NCBI GenBank assembly: GCA_029204225.1
Contig: CM055096.1
Coordinates: 68,050,370 to 68,114,369 of the forward strand
Source of the DNA: Diphasiastrum complanatum
Taxonomy: Eukaryota > Streptophyta > Lycopodiopsida > Lycopodiales > Lycopodiaceae
Reading direction: 5' to 3'
DNA length: 64,000 bases
This document shows positions 1 to 11,600 of the stretch, piece by piece. Both the position numbers and the translations under genes were made by a program. Below the pieces are notes generated by a model. The model did no database searches. It was not told where the DNA came from and was given only the letters and a program-made list of their open reading frames with translations. How positions within the stretch are numbered: position 1 is the stretch's first letter; every line of letters starts with the position of its first letter.

Positions 1-434
1 TCCAATCAATCTCTAGAAGCCTCACCCCCAAGCCAAGGAACAAGAAGCATGAATGTAGAGTGAGAGCCTGGCAATGAATCAAGAACCATGATGAGGAGTA
101 CGGCGAGTTTCGTCCTCTTATATAGAGCCTAATGCATCCTGGGCACATAGCCATGCATAGCCCTATGTTCCCTATACATAGATTCACCTAGAATAGAGTC
201 CTGTGCATGGACCAACTATTCATAGAATTGTTATTGATAACTCTACACATGCATACACTGTCTCATTACCTTGTCTAAACTCCACTTAGTGTGTTCTGGA
301 CATCACAAGGGTATTAGTTACTTTCGGGTCACGTCCAATATGACGTGGCATAACTAACAACTTGTTTCACTAGAGTACCGTGTATCCAAGACTAGGAGTA
401 TATTGTATCCTATGTACTGGTCATGGACATAACA
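1..434 (-). repeat. LTR fragment, Gypsy-type family A
   Basis: This stretch resembles the LTR at 13704-14165 in layout and in its right terminus, which reads CATAACA (start TGTTATG on the minus strand). Its reverse complement also matches 63700-64000 over about 300 bases, including TCTACACATGCAT and GTGTATCCAAG. A TATATAGA core at about 119 fits an LTR promoter region. The left end lies outside the window, and no polypurine tract or primer site follows the right end, so I cannot say whether it is a 5', 3' or solo LTR. Confidence 0.6.
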
Positions 435-856
435 ACAAGGACATTCCACATCCACTTCATAAGAGGGCCATCCTGCTTGTATTAGAAATGAAGATGAAAC
501 ATGTACAATAATTCGAAATTGCTACTTATATAGGAAATTGAGGAGATGGGCGTCCCAATTCCTATTGGCTAATCTAAACCTAAGTATTCAATTAGTGGAG
601 GGAACCCATTCAAAAATTGGAGGGAATCAATTTGAATTTGAATTTTGGTGGGAACCCCTACTTTATTCACTAACTTGACTATTAGGCCCTACGACATTAA
701 AAGTCTCGTTTAATCGGCCTAAAGTCCTTTTATTGACTTTCTAATTATCAAATCTCTATATGATCATCGGGTTGGACTTACACACGCAGGGTGCCAAATC
801 CCTCTCACTTATTAACTAAGGTTAGGGTTGCCTCGATATCCACAAACCCTCCAACA
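435..856 (-). repeat. LTR fragment, family B
   Basis: From about 480 to 856 this matches 31570-31952 closely. Shared blocks include a run about ACTTTATTCACTAACTTGAC, a block about GGCCCT.CGACATTAAAAGTC, and the terminus CAAACCCTCCAACA. The minus-strand reading therefore begins TGTTGGAGGG, a normal LTR start. At the other copy the terminus is followed by a polypurine tract, which fixes the orientation. Here no such tract follows, so this copy is a fragment. Positions 435-480 are not clearly assigned. Confidence 0.65.
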
Positions 857-951
857 TTCTTGCATGCATTTTTATTGTATTTCTTGATGAACTTGAGGGC
901 TTCAGATTTGTGCTTCAGGAAATTAAAAAAAAGTTCTTTTAGAATATTAAT

Positions 952-1155
952 CTATAAATGTAATAAAAAATCTAGCACCAAGCAGTAAATTGGGCCACAT
1001 ATATCAGTATGTACAATGTCTAGCAAATCTTTAGATACATGTTTCGGATTTGACTTAAATGGCTTTCTTGTCTGCTTTCTTACGATACAGCTTTGGCAGA
1101 CAAGAGGGTCGACAATTTGATAGTCTAAATTAAAAACTAGAGAATGTCTAGACAT
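952..1155 (-). pseudogene. Copia integrase N-terminal fragment
   Basis: The minus-strand translation contains CQSCIVRKQTRKPF followed by DLLDIVHTDICGPI. This is the end of the GAG-pre-integrase zinc region (C-x2-C plus a basic K-rich stretch) and the start of the integrase core, where D-I-C-G-P is the usual Ty1/Copia signature. The frame closes after the GPI motif, so the catalytic D,D,E core is lost. It lies about 100 bases from the LTR fragment ending at 856 in the same orientation, but whether both came from one element cannot be shown. Confidence 0.7.
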
Positions 1156-1904
1156 TGTACCTGTGAATGTTTGTAGGTTGTTGGATTGCTAGAATGATAC
1201 ACAGAGCTGAGCAATCAGATTTGAAGGAGATGACTTGTGAAAACTAAGTCATTAAACCTCCATTGCTCGCTATCATTCGATCTGGTGGCTATCACTCTCT
1301 TTCTGATGCAAGCAGTGTTGAATCCTTGATTCCTAGGAGAGCGCGAGGGCTGGAGGTGAAATTGATGGCTGTCAACAGTGATGAGATCAAGGTTTCATTC
1401 ATTTGGTCAGCCACAAAATGCAGAAAATGAGCACGATCCCAACTCCTGTCACTGTCTGAATTATCTCTGTCTTCCAATTGGTGATGGTCGCGTTGTCACA
1501 AGAAAATAGAGCCTGAAAGCTTGAGGTAGTGAGGAGACAAGGGGCTCGTAACCTATTGTGGATGAGCCAAGCAGCCATCACAACTGTGGCCGCCAGAATG
1601 TTGTGTAAGCCTTTTGGAAAGGAAACCCTTAGGGTTTACTTAATCTTGCAAACCTTGAAAAATGTTTGGTCTTGCAAAGATTTTCTTTAGGAAATAAGTT
1701 TCTAAATACATGTCGGGTGACCATAGGCTTTTATAGTTTTAACAGTTCGCAACTTTGATGTTTGTTTGAAAAGTTCCAATTAGGCATCTTACTCTGAATC
1801 TATCCAAAATTTCAAAAAACCGATTATTATAGCTTGACCAAATATCCAATAGTACCAAAGTTGCTCACAAAATCTGGGCTTATCGATAGGTTTTAATGTA
1901 AGCA
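1156..1904. other. No gene recognised; probable decayed transposon
   Basis: No convincing coding region is seen. The short minus-strand open frames around 1292-1581 resemble no family I know. A stretch near 1790 (TCTTACTCTGAATCTATCC) recurs at about 11270 inside the decayed Gypsy region, which suggests this is also Gypsy-derived. Confidence 0.35.
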
Positions 1905-2163
1905 TGAAACCATGCAACTCCCATGCAAGTCAACTATAAATAGATCACACCTCTTCATGCAGTCCTCCCGCCTATATCTGTCACAGAGACATGCAATACT
2001 CCATATGTCTCAATTAGAGTGTCTGGGTCCTCTCAAGGTTATTAGTCACAAACAGGCCTCGACATGGAATGAAATCTCGGTGTGACCAATAATCTCGAAT
2101 ACTAGAGGGCCGGTCTACCATATTAGGACTATTCCAGGTCCTTAACCGAATATGGCCATAACA
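1905..2163 (-). repeat. Partial copy of the family A LTR (3' two-thirds on plus strand)
   Basis: This region is nearly collinear with 13900-14165, about 85-90% by eye. It shares GCATGAAACCATGCAAC, AACTATAAATAGATCACA, GGGCCGGTCTACCATATTAG and the terminus GGCCATAACA. The left part of the LTR (13704-13895) is missing and unrelated AT-rich DNA takes its place, so the copy is truncated. The TATAAATAG core may be the old LTR TATA box or a coincidence. Confidence 0.75.
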
Positions 2164-4485
2164 AGGGCGAAGGTAGACTACAATAACCAATGGTTGTGGG
2201 TGAAGACCTAAACTCATAGTAGGATGACGAAACCTTCAACATTAACTTCTATGGCAATATGGGCCCGGATGTACCGCTTGGGCGGTGCTATCAAAGGCTA
2301 TGATCTCTATGATCGTGGGTCTATAGACTCGTAACACTAAACAATAACGATGTGGAATGTCAAGGTTGGCCCTATTCATTCCTGAATGGCCTCTTACAAC
2401 AATGTCTAATGTGTGGATCTAACTCAGAGGTAGATGATCTTTGTGGGTTGTATTCAAGCTACGGGTACCAATCACTAGCCCATAAGATGTTATAGGTTCA
2501 ATGGTAGTGGGCCCCCTTTTTGAGCAGTGGTATCTAATTGTCTCTGGAGGTGCTTCTCACAGGTCTCGATTAGCTCCTCCAACAACAATGTTTAGATCGT
2601 CGGGGGATAATGTGGGTAAAGGGTCGTGACGATCCACAAAGAGTTCAGTATATTGGGTGGTTCCTATGCCTACACATATCCAAGTCATATTGGTGGTCAA
2701 CTCATACATGTGTAGGAAAATTTGGTCTACTGGCAGAAATCCCCTGGTAAGGGCAGTTCACAATGCAAAGTCGTCATGTAAGGCCCAAAGCTATGAGTGT
2801 GCACTCAATACTCCATAAATGAAAGATGCATGTGGTTACTAGTACCCACTGTTGACATATTTTCATATATAAAAAGGCCTTCATTCTAAATCCCTTGTTG
2901 ACGACTTCTACAGCTAGATCTCATGTGCGGGTGCCATGTATGGTGGTCTCAAATCCTATGATTGCTACATACAGTCCATTGATACTAAGTATTGGGCAAT
3001 ATTGTCTTCAATGTGACACGTGTGCCATGTCCTGTCTTCATCTATACTATACTCTATTGATGGCAGTTATGCTATGCGCTTACGTAGCTCATGCTCGTTC
3101 CATGGAGGCTATCCTTGTGATGCTTATTGTAGTAGCGGTTTTCTATCTGTGGCACTATGCGAGTGATTGCTAAAACCTAGAAGGCAACTCTAGTAATGTA
3201 CTACTGATAGCCACGTCTATGCATTGCATTTCTATGATGCACTCGTTATGTCGTTCTAAGGTAGACATCAATTTCGATTGGTGCAGCGTTCACGAGATAC
3301 TTCTTGTAGGTCTAAATTAAGGGCCTCACTAGCTAGACCAGACCTAATGGATATCGATCTCACCCCCTTACCAAGCTTGATTGAGCTGATGTGGTTATAC
3401 AATGAGTCTTTGCAAGACTCTCAAATATATTGGCACTACGATTGCGCTATGTAATTAGCCGATTTGCGGCTTAATGGTGTTGAAGAGTTTAATGCAACAC
3501 ATTAGTTTTATCATTCACTCCCAATCAGCTAAGATGAAATGGGCCATTCTTATAGTGCAGACCTTCTACCCACCAACCCACTTTAGGTATAATACTAGAT
3601 CAGATGCCTTTGATGTCTCTTTTCATGAATTATACGGCTTCCATGTAATAACTAGCCCCTAGGTCCCCACTTCTAATGGTCATAGCTCAACTCCAATAAT
3701 GGGTTCGCATCAAATGGCTAATATTGCTTTCCTCTTCTTTCCTTAAGGGTTCTACAAGCATGGCCCTAGAGAGGTGGTGATGCTTTGGTGGGTTGTTAGG
3801 CCTTTCGTTTTTTTACAACGTGGTATGACTAACTCCCAATATCTGTAGTATGTCTTCTAGAGCGGGTTCTACCCAATCGACAGATTTATCTCTCATTGTG
3901 GTTACAATGATTCTTGTATTTATTATCCCCTCAATTACTTGTTTCTTAAGGATTCTACCCTTGGTGGCTCATTGAAGGTGACATGGGTGTTATAATGAAT
4001 TGTAAGCTTTTAAACCCCCTTCTTTCTCATTTCAAGCATAATCAACTTAAAATACTCGAGGAGGCCGTTCTTGGTGGTTTTCTTTCACTTGATAAGCTTG
4101 GTACATTTAGTGAGGTAACCGCTTCCCACTTATCCTTATGACCATGTACTTTCTACTCCCCTCCATGGTATGACACCAGGGACAAATTTCTAATCTTGTT
4201 TCTTTTTTTGGTGTGGGTCATGCTTTTTACTGGCTTTATGGGAGGTATTGACAAGGACCAATAGATGAAGGTCAGATTCCGTATGGCAGGCTATGCTAAG
4301 GGGGTAGGCTTAGACTCCCTATCTAATTATAATCCCTTTCACTTTTTATGATGGTTTTTATTTTGTGATCAATTTTTTTTTGTACTTTTCGGTTTCTATT
4401 CCAATGTTTGCGTGCTAGTGAGTGGGCCCTCCGGATTCCAGGGGCCCGTGAATCTCACAGTGCTAGTGTATTCTGACAATACACT
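2164..4485. other. No gene recognised
   Basis: More than 2 kb with no recognisable domain on either strand. The longest open frame (2895-3173, plus, 92 codons) is Met/Cys/Leu rich and has no motif I recognise. It looks like a chance frame. No LTR boundary, primer site or terminal inverted repeat was recognised. Confidence 0.4.
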
Positions 4486-4665
4486 ACAGATTGTGAGAAA
4501 TTGTCAACTAGTTAAGATTTTTCATGTTGAGTTTATTTGGCAATTTTGAGGCCAATATGCATTTTCAACTTAGAGATAGACTTTATAAAGTTAATAAGGC
4601 CTAAAAATAGTGGATTTATTATTTTTGGCAACTTAGGCAAGTTGATAAGGTCAATCTTGGACCTA
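4486..4665 (+). repeat. LTR-internal repeat inverted relative to 22600-22770
   Basis: The block beginning AAATTGTCAACTAGTT and passing through TTTTGAGGCCAA, CTTAGAGATAGACTT, AAGGCCTAAA and TATTTTTGGCAA matches the reverse complement of about 22600-22770. The latter lies inside a chromovirus LTR that ends at 23129. This is therefore a diverged fragment of the same LTR family in the opposite orientation. Confidence 0.6.
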
Positions 4666-5151
4666 CTCTAATTGGTTAGTAGAGATGCATTGAATCTAGT
4701 CATGTTAGATCTAGGGCCTGGAAGAGATCTAGAACCTTTCATAAGTTGATAAGATTGAGTAAGAGCATCCAAATAGGGCAGTCATAGCAGGGCTTTTAAA
4801 GTTTTTTAAATCTCCACCGTAGATTCACAAATGCTACGTATGATATTCGGCATCCAACGATGAGCTGCTTGCGCTCTCCACTCCGGGATGCTATAGCAGC
4901 CACCTGTGTATGACTAATATCTAGTACAAATGTTGGAAGAAGGCCTCCAATGAGAGACACAAAAAGACGATATTCTCTTTCTAATTTTGATCCTTTTTCT
5001 GATTTCAGATAGATAGATATAGGTCACACTCTCAAATATGCCAATTTTCTAGTACTGCTTTCAACCAATAGACCAGTAAACGGCTGAGTATATGCTATGT
5101 GAACTCTAATATAAAAACTATTGTTGATGTAAACAAGTTTCATCAACTAGG
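4666..5151. other. Downstream flank of the dioxygenase gene
   Basis: AT-rich, with no coding frame of note. It contains the presumed 3' untranslated region of the minus-strand gene ending at 5152. I see no certain polyadenylation signal. A GAGCATCCAAAT-like segment near 4785 recalls some MITE termini but has no visible partner. Confidence 0.35.
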
Positions 5152-6600
5152 CTAATTGTTAATAGCAACATACTGAAGGTGATCCTTGGAGCTTGGACCT
5201 TTAGCATAACAAAACGCAAGGTAATCCCCAAAGGAATAGCTACGATACGCAGCTGGATGCTCTCTGTTCACAAATAGTTCGGCAGGACGAATTGTAGTTT
5301 CTGGTGAAGGATTGTAAAATGTTGCAACTGATAGTCTGGGTTTGGATGCATTGACCACAACACGGTGCTCCACACTCTTGTACTTACCATTGGTTATCAC
5401 CTGCACGTGATCACAAAGCCGGTAAGCTAATGTCACTTGGATTGTAGACCAAAACAAAGAAAATCACAGAATTTGTTGATTCAAATTCTGGATCTAAACC
5501 ATCGTTGCTGCCAGAACTCACCTGAACTTTGTTGCCATTGCTCAGCCAAAAAGTAAGCTGTGATTTGATGATCTTATAAAGAAAGAATATTACATTGAAG
5601 TTTAAGTTTGCATGCAGAAAATATTCAACTTTTCTTAGATATGCTCCGCAAGTCCAAGAGTCTAAAAAATAGAACTTAGCTTCATGTGGGTACCTGTGTT
5701 TGATCTCCTAAATTCACAGTAAAAGCACCTGGGACTGGGCTAACTTTGAGCCAGCATCCATCCTTGCGGATTTGCAAGCCACCCACTTCGTCTTGTAAGA
5801 GCAATGTGATTGTGCCAATGTCTGAATGACTGTTGAAACCCAGAGTCATTGTGGGACTTGGACATGAAGGGTAAAAATTCATCATCACTAATTGGGTAGC
5901 TTTCTCTCCTCCACAGAACTCTTCCAGAAAGCTGGATGGAAGTCCAAGGCTTTCGGATATGACCTCCAGCAATTTCACTGCTACCTCTCTCAATCTGTCA
6001 GCGTACTCGGAAATTGTCTCGCTGTTGTGAACAAGCACCAGATACACGAGTTATGAACACAATCAGAACACAGTTTTTGGCGTGCCATGCATATCTGGAG
6101 CTGCAAATAGCTGAAGATAACTCTTACCTGCATCCTTCAGGATTTGTAGGCCACTCTGCATTGTATCTTTCTGCGAGTGGGCGGCACTTGTGGGACATGG
6201 ATTCTCTCCAATCCAGCACATCAACTTCGGACACATCTGTGCGGTTACCAGCTCCATATCCTATTGTCCTTTTGCCAGGTTCAACTGCATACAGCTTCTT
6301 TTCTTCATAAGGGAGACGAAAGAACTTGTTTGCATTTTCTTTCAGCTTGTCGATCAGCTCCAGCGGGACTCCATGATTAATAATGTGAAAAAACCCCCAA
6401 TCTTCGCATGCATGAGCTATCTCTGCTACGATTCTGTCTCTCCTACCTCCTTCTATTGCTGCAAGATCAATTGTAGGTATTTGCTTTTCATCTAAGGTCT
6501 CCTCCTCTAACGATGGTCTATCCTGCAGTGGCTTCACGTATCGATCCGACACAACATCGTCGACGCCTCTCTCTTGAGGAGGCTTGATACCAGGACCCAT
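5152..6600 (-). CDS. 2-oxoglutarate/Fe(II)-dependent dioxygenase, DOXC class (F3H/DMR6/JOX-like)
   Basis: Three exons: 6600-6128, 6021-5694 and 5400-5152 (473, 328 and 249 nt), giving 349 residues with introns of 106 and 293 bp. Both introns are GT-AG (CAG/GTAAGAG and CAG/GTACCC donors), and the frame is kept through a split serine codon at residue 158. The N-terminal DIOX_N domain (about 43-140) carries WGFFHIINHGVP. The C-terminal jelly-roll has the iron ligands H223 and D225 (NSHSD) and H279 (SVEHR), plus the 2-oxoglutarate-binding R289-L-S291. The family hydroxylates or desaturates small molecules in the cytosol, such as flavonoids, salicylate, jasmonate or gibberellin; the substrate cannot be told from sequence. 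Length is typical (330-370). An upstream in-frame ATG at 6627 would add nine residues. I prefer MGPGIKPP at 6600 as more family-like. No disabling change is seen. Confidence 0.92.
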
Positions 6601-6653
6601 CTCAGCTGCATGCAGGTAACAGCTCAACTCGTCTATATATGTGTATGTTATAC

Positions 6654-6655
<2 letters not shown>

Positions 6656-6695
<40 letters not shown>

Positions 6696-6711
6696 GGGGG
6701 GGGGGGGGGGG
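6656..6711. repeat. (GA)n microsatellite followed by a run of 17 G
   Basis: Positions 6656-6693 are an uninterrupted AG/GA run, then one C, then G at 6695-6711. Read on the gene's strand this is poly-C then (CT)n, 56-111 bases upstream of the ATG. CT/GA tracts are common in plant core promoters and leaders. A TATATAT sits at 6634-6640, between the repeat and the ATG. That would be very close to the start codon for a TATA box, so the true transcription start is unresolved. Confidence 0.9.
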
Positions 6712-7080
6712 ATCAGATCACTCATTGGATTGCGTAAGTAAACTCCTCTCTTTCAGTAACCGTAATGCCAAGTATTCAATTATTTAATTATGCACCTCCA
6801 CAGGTGGAATTTGCTTCATTGTGAAAGCATCAGCGATTCTGTCAAAAAGTACTCCAGAATTTTCATCCCTGAGTAGTAGCATCATCGATTCTGTCAAAAA
6901 TGTAGGAGAAATAAAAATTTCAGACCTGTCATTATGCAGGGAAAGGCCTCAACCCCTCGGGCCTTCCATGCAGGTCGGGCCTGCCCTCAGGCTCCCGCCC
7001 TCAGGCAAGGGCCCTCCCAACACGGAAGGCCCTCGGGGCAGGGCCTTCCCCCCCACACAAGTACTAGCTCCTTGGAAAAA
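6712..7080. other. Duplicated 24-mer and GC-rich hairpin region upstream of the dioxygenase
   Basis: GCATCAGCGATTCTGTCAAAAA (about 6829-6850) is repeated with one change at about 6880-6901. From about 6939 to 7060 the DNA turns strongly GC-rich against an AT-rich background. It contains a perfect 10-bp inverted repeat, GGAAGGCCCT at 7024-7033 and AGGGCCTTCC at 7040-7049, with a six-base loop and then a C run. A plus-strand open frame crosses it (6821-7123), but its composition is low-complexity Gly/Pro/Arg and I do not regard it as a gene. Confidence 0.6.
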
Positions 7081-7197
7081 GCAAGCCAGAATCAGCAACA
7101 TTGCACGACTTTTGGATGTGTGACAATGATCATCTGTCCCACCTTCTAATACTCATAGCTCATTTTGTAATGAGGAGGAAGTTCTTCTTCCTAAGTT

Positions 7198-8640
7198 TCA
7201 TAAAAACAGAGCGCAGTACTCATGATGTGTTGAGGCATCACAAGCTTTATGTGACTGAGAAGTCATGATTTTATGAGGCGTCACAGGCTTTGCACGATTT
7301 AATGCTCTTTCAACAATACAAACTAATCTTCCAAAATCTTTTGCGTGTATGAGAGCAATTGCCAATGCTGCAGGCTCAAAGCATTCCATGTGACCCAAGA
7401 ATTCTCCCGTTTGTTGAAGGTAAGGTGATGTCATATGGAGCATTGCATATTGGCAGATCTATCACTCTTGCAACCCCATTCTACCCAACTTCTTCTAATT
7501 TGCAAGTGGTTTTTGCATATCAATTCACACATGTTTGACATCATCTTTACGTATTATGGAAGGAGTCGGGCACAGGCCATTTTGCCCGGTTTGGCTTTCC
7601 AAAAAAATTTAGGTGCTCGGCTCATTCCATTGCGTAATGGATACCTGGAATTTTTTCACAAGTACATTACGAAGAATAATAGGCAGTTTGACTTTGACTA
7701 ACCACCACAAATGTGCCATGTGCCAGTCGTACGGACGGGCACAGACAGGCAAATAAAAAAGTGCAAAATCTGCCTTAGAAGAAAACACATATATGTTCTG
7801 CTTTTTCATTTGTCTTAAAATGGGCATAATATTCATAAGGTATTTATTACGGGTGCAAGAGTTACAATTGAATAAGCTCTTTTGGACGTGTTGTAGCTCC
7901 ACCCACATTCCAATCAATCTTTTTTTAGTTTCTTCTACATCGTTTTCAAGGATGGTACACCATGGATGTCTCACCTACCACTATCACATTCAAATCTCAT
8001 GCTAAATAATGTTCAAACTTCTTTTTGACTTATTGCACACTTTTTTAAGTATCTCAGAAGTGACATGACACCCATTACAACCTTTAAACTTCATGCTACT
8101 TAATCTTTGACACATTTTTCTCTTGCCATCCATTCTTTGAGCTTTGGCAAGTGAGGCAAGGAAAATTGACTACATTCGAAGCTGTCCAAGATCGACAAAA
8201 TGACAGCCTTAAAGGCCTTTTGAAACTCTTCACAAGTTGTCATTATGCTTAGGTTGCTACCACCATGTAGAGCAGCAATACTAGTACTATTCGGGAGACC
8301 GTTTACAAAAAAATGTCATCTACGTTAAACAATTCATTATTACCTTTCAGGGAGGATTGAATAACATAAATAAACAGTTTGTTCCAATTTGGCCAAAACC
8401 ATATTGCAGTGATGATTCAGCTTCTTGTCACCTACAAAATATTGTGGGCTAAACATGGGGTGGAGCAAGGCTTGCAATGACTGGCTCATGGCTTTCAACT
8501 CCTCCTCAACCCAATCATGTTTTTGATGCATGTCGACACTTTTTTGTTTTAGTGAATTAGATTCCCTAGAGTGACACATTACATGGGATCTTGTAAATCT
8601 TCCTCCAAGCAAGAAACCCATTGATAGTAAGTGGGATTAT
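7198..8640 (-). pseudogene. Unrecognised coding-like segments, possibly exons of a decayed gene
   Basis: Several minus-strand stretches have protein-like composition but no recognised domain. They are 8621-8340 (charged start, then LEQTVYLCYSILPE), about 8300-8100 (NGLPNSTSIAALHGG, then CEEFQKAFKAVILSILDSF), 7974-7609 (NDVEETKKRLIGMWVELQHV) and 7443-7198 (ECFEPAALAIALIHAKDFG). Between the first two, a run of seven T shifts the frame by one base after a VDDIF-like stretch. They could be exons of a host gene, pieces of an unfamiliar transposon protein, or chance. No GT-AG model joined them convincingly. I do not assign a function. Confidence 0.3.
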
Positions 8641-11600
8641 AGTGTTAAAAACTGAACTTCACTTTCCTTCATCCCTGAAGTTCCACGCGGCACAATCTGA
8701 TCTCACAGAGAAAGACAGCCGCAATTACATTCTATTACAATAGAAGCAGACAGCCGCAACTAACCGACGTTTAGCGTAGCCATTAGTTTAAAAGATTGAC
8801 TTAGAAGAAAATGATATACATTATATAAATGTGCCTACATGACCATAGTTGGATTGAGCGACTAATAGTCCCTACGCACATGACCAGATTAACCACAAGT
8901 TCCAAGATTATACTTCCTCCAGTTCTGACTCAACAGCTAAGCAACCTGCAAAATGACTCGGGGAATCGAACATCCCCTCTCATTCTACTTCTCATAATCT
9001 GACCGAAAGCACAATTGTATTGTTATTAATCAATTCAAAAGTATGCTTCAATATGGTTTGGATTTGAACTGTCTCAATAAGCCATCAATCAATCTTTATC
9101 AAACATTCATCATTTACTTGAAAGAGGCAGAGCTTACATAATCTATGTAGACTCTGAAAAAATAGTGAGCAGCAACACATTCAATCACTTATAGAGCAAA
9201 TGACCATAAACCATTCGTACATATAAGCACCAAGGTATTTGCTTACAAAACTATTCTTATTAAAATCACGAGTACAATGGCTCTTTATAGTCTCACGAAT
9301 GTGGATAACCGTTTAACTATCATAACTGATGTAACTACTATTCTCGGATTTGGATAATTTTTCGACCCTGGATCAAATCGGATTGGGTCTATAAATTCCG
9401 ATCCAATGGAAATCCGATCCTTATTAAAAATCCGATCAAGTCATAAATCTGACCTAGATCGATTTTACACTTAAACTTCAAATCCTTCGAATCCAATTCT
9501 AAGATATGGTAATTCATTCAACTAGAATCTCTAAGAGAATCATTAAGATATAGAATGATTAAAACTCAACTCTGAGTATCCCATATACTCTTTTGAGTTA
9601 AATGCTTCTATTTCTAGCACCAAATGCAAGAAAATAGCATTCATTCATCTTAATAGACTTGTCTGTCTCCTATGATAACTGGAGATCCAATTAAATGAAG
9701 AACTGTACTCAAACATCTGCAAACCATACTGTAGTAGAATAGCATCTACTAAAATACATTAAATTCTCCACAAATAAAATACTTATCTTGTGAGAATGTC
9801 TGTGAGATCCATAGGTTCTCAATTAAATACTAGAGCAAAAAGATTCAAAACACTGATTCAAACTCGTATTCAATTAATAGGTTAAGAATTAATCATCACA
9901 CTTAAGAATCTTCACTATTCCATATGATCATCCTGACTATAATTAAGTATCTATTTATGATTCGTCAACCATAAATATTTAGATTTGTATTATTCACCAA
10001 TTATAATTCTCTGGAATCCAAACCATACTTGATCACTTACAAGATGCTGGAGTATATGTTCCACATAACTCAGGAAAAGTAAGAATCATTCCAAAGTCTT
10101 TCCCAACAGGAAAATACTGGATTCTAGGAATACTCTCAAGTGCAAGATTCAAGTTCTATAAACCACTGGTAATTAAAGACTGAACGCATACCAAAATGAC
10201 AATCATCTTCAATTACAAAAACTTTAGATTACGATCTAGAATCAAATCTAGATACTCAAAGTCCTGTTGAATATCAATTCAGATATTATTCTTGGATTCA
10301 TCATGATTTGTTATCCAATTGGGCGCTTTGGGATACAATCACTAATGAGTTGAGTCTATTCCTTAACTAAGGAATACTCTATCCCAAAAATATTGTATAT
10401 TTAATGCACATAATTTTAACTGATGAACCATGATGATTCACAAATTATGCGTCTTACAAGCAATATAAATTAAAACCATTAGTTTCTGGTGAATCCTCAT
10501 CACACTGATTGTTTTATCAATCAACTTCATCTTGGAGTAATCAACTACTCAAGTTAATTGCCAATGATTCAAAAATCTCAAATGTCCAGGTGTAGCTTTT
10601 AATTATACATGTATAACACCACATTTAGATCCTTATCTAGATCATTTATTAGTTAACTCATAAATCTTCCATAGAAAGATCCGTTAACTCTGCAGGTCTT
10701 TGTCAAAACAATACTTAATCATATGTTCATGCTCACCGACTAGGTTAAGTCCACCAAATACCCTAGTAATCAGGAATACACAGTAGATTCATACAAGATT
10801 AATCGTGCACATATGTGAATAAGCTCACTATGACCCAATACACAAACACATTCTTATTTGGTAGATTCCTCCAGAATCCACATATGTTACTCACATATCT
10901 CGCTAAGATCTTGTAACTCAGCTACAAAAGATTTTCTCTTTCTCATGAGTAAATAACATATGCGAAAAATCTCTGAGATGAATAACATTCAATCTCAACA
11001 GTTTTCCAATCCAACTCACCTCTAATTACATAATTTCATCCACTCAATCAACCCCTCTCTGATCCTAGTACTAAACTAAGATTAGGTTGATCCAATACAA
11101 AACTCTGAGACATAAATTCTGATCAAACTTACTTTTATTCCAATCAGAATGGAATTAGTAACCTTTGACCCTTCACTGTACTACTTATAGATAATAATTC
11201 AAATTTCAAACCTGTTCTAGTTCCAGATTGTCCACACAATCCCTAGAGAATTTCTCTTATTCGAAAAGGTATCTTACTCTGAATCTATCCGAAATTACTT
11301 TCAGACCAAATCTCATTTCTATACCACATCTGGTTCTCTTCCGAAAACTATGCAACCCACAAATTCCCACATAGAATTTTATCTCATCACTTCACCTCTC
11401 CTTTTAAATAAATTATCAATTTCAATAAAAGTTAACTGGAAAGATGACCTATGAAAATATCCAAATACAAGAAAAGTCAGTAATAAGTGCTTACACTAAA
11501 GGATTCACTCTATTACAAGCAAGACTTTTCCTTCAAATATTTTCAACCCGAGTGATGTAAACTACTATTCCATCGAAATCCATTTATGCACAAAGAGATA

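Noticed and set aside
2895-3173. Plus-strand open frame of 92 codons, hydrophobic and Cys-rich
   Set aside because: No recognised motif, no neighbouring signals, and chance frames of this length are expected in 64 kb.
5522-5548. Possible extra exon in dioxygenase intron 2 with an LSNGNKVQ-like reading and a GTGAGT donor
   Set aside because: The two flanking exons already join in frame with the usual Q-V-I-T-N-G-K-Y sequence. Adding this piece would duplicate the motif.
6821-7123. Plus-strand open frame of 100 codons, Pro/Gly/Arg-rich
   Set aside because: It exists only because a GC-rich, low-complexity hairpin block lacks stops. No domain, and it is in the promoter side of a minus-strand gene.
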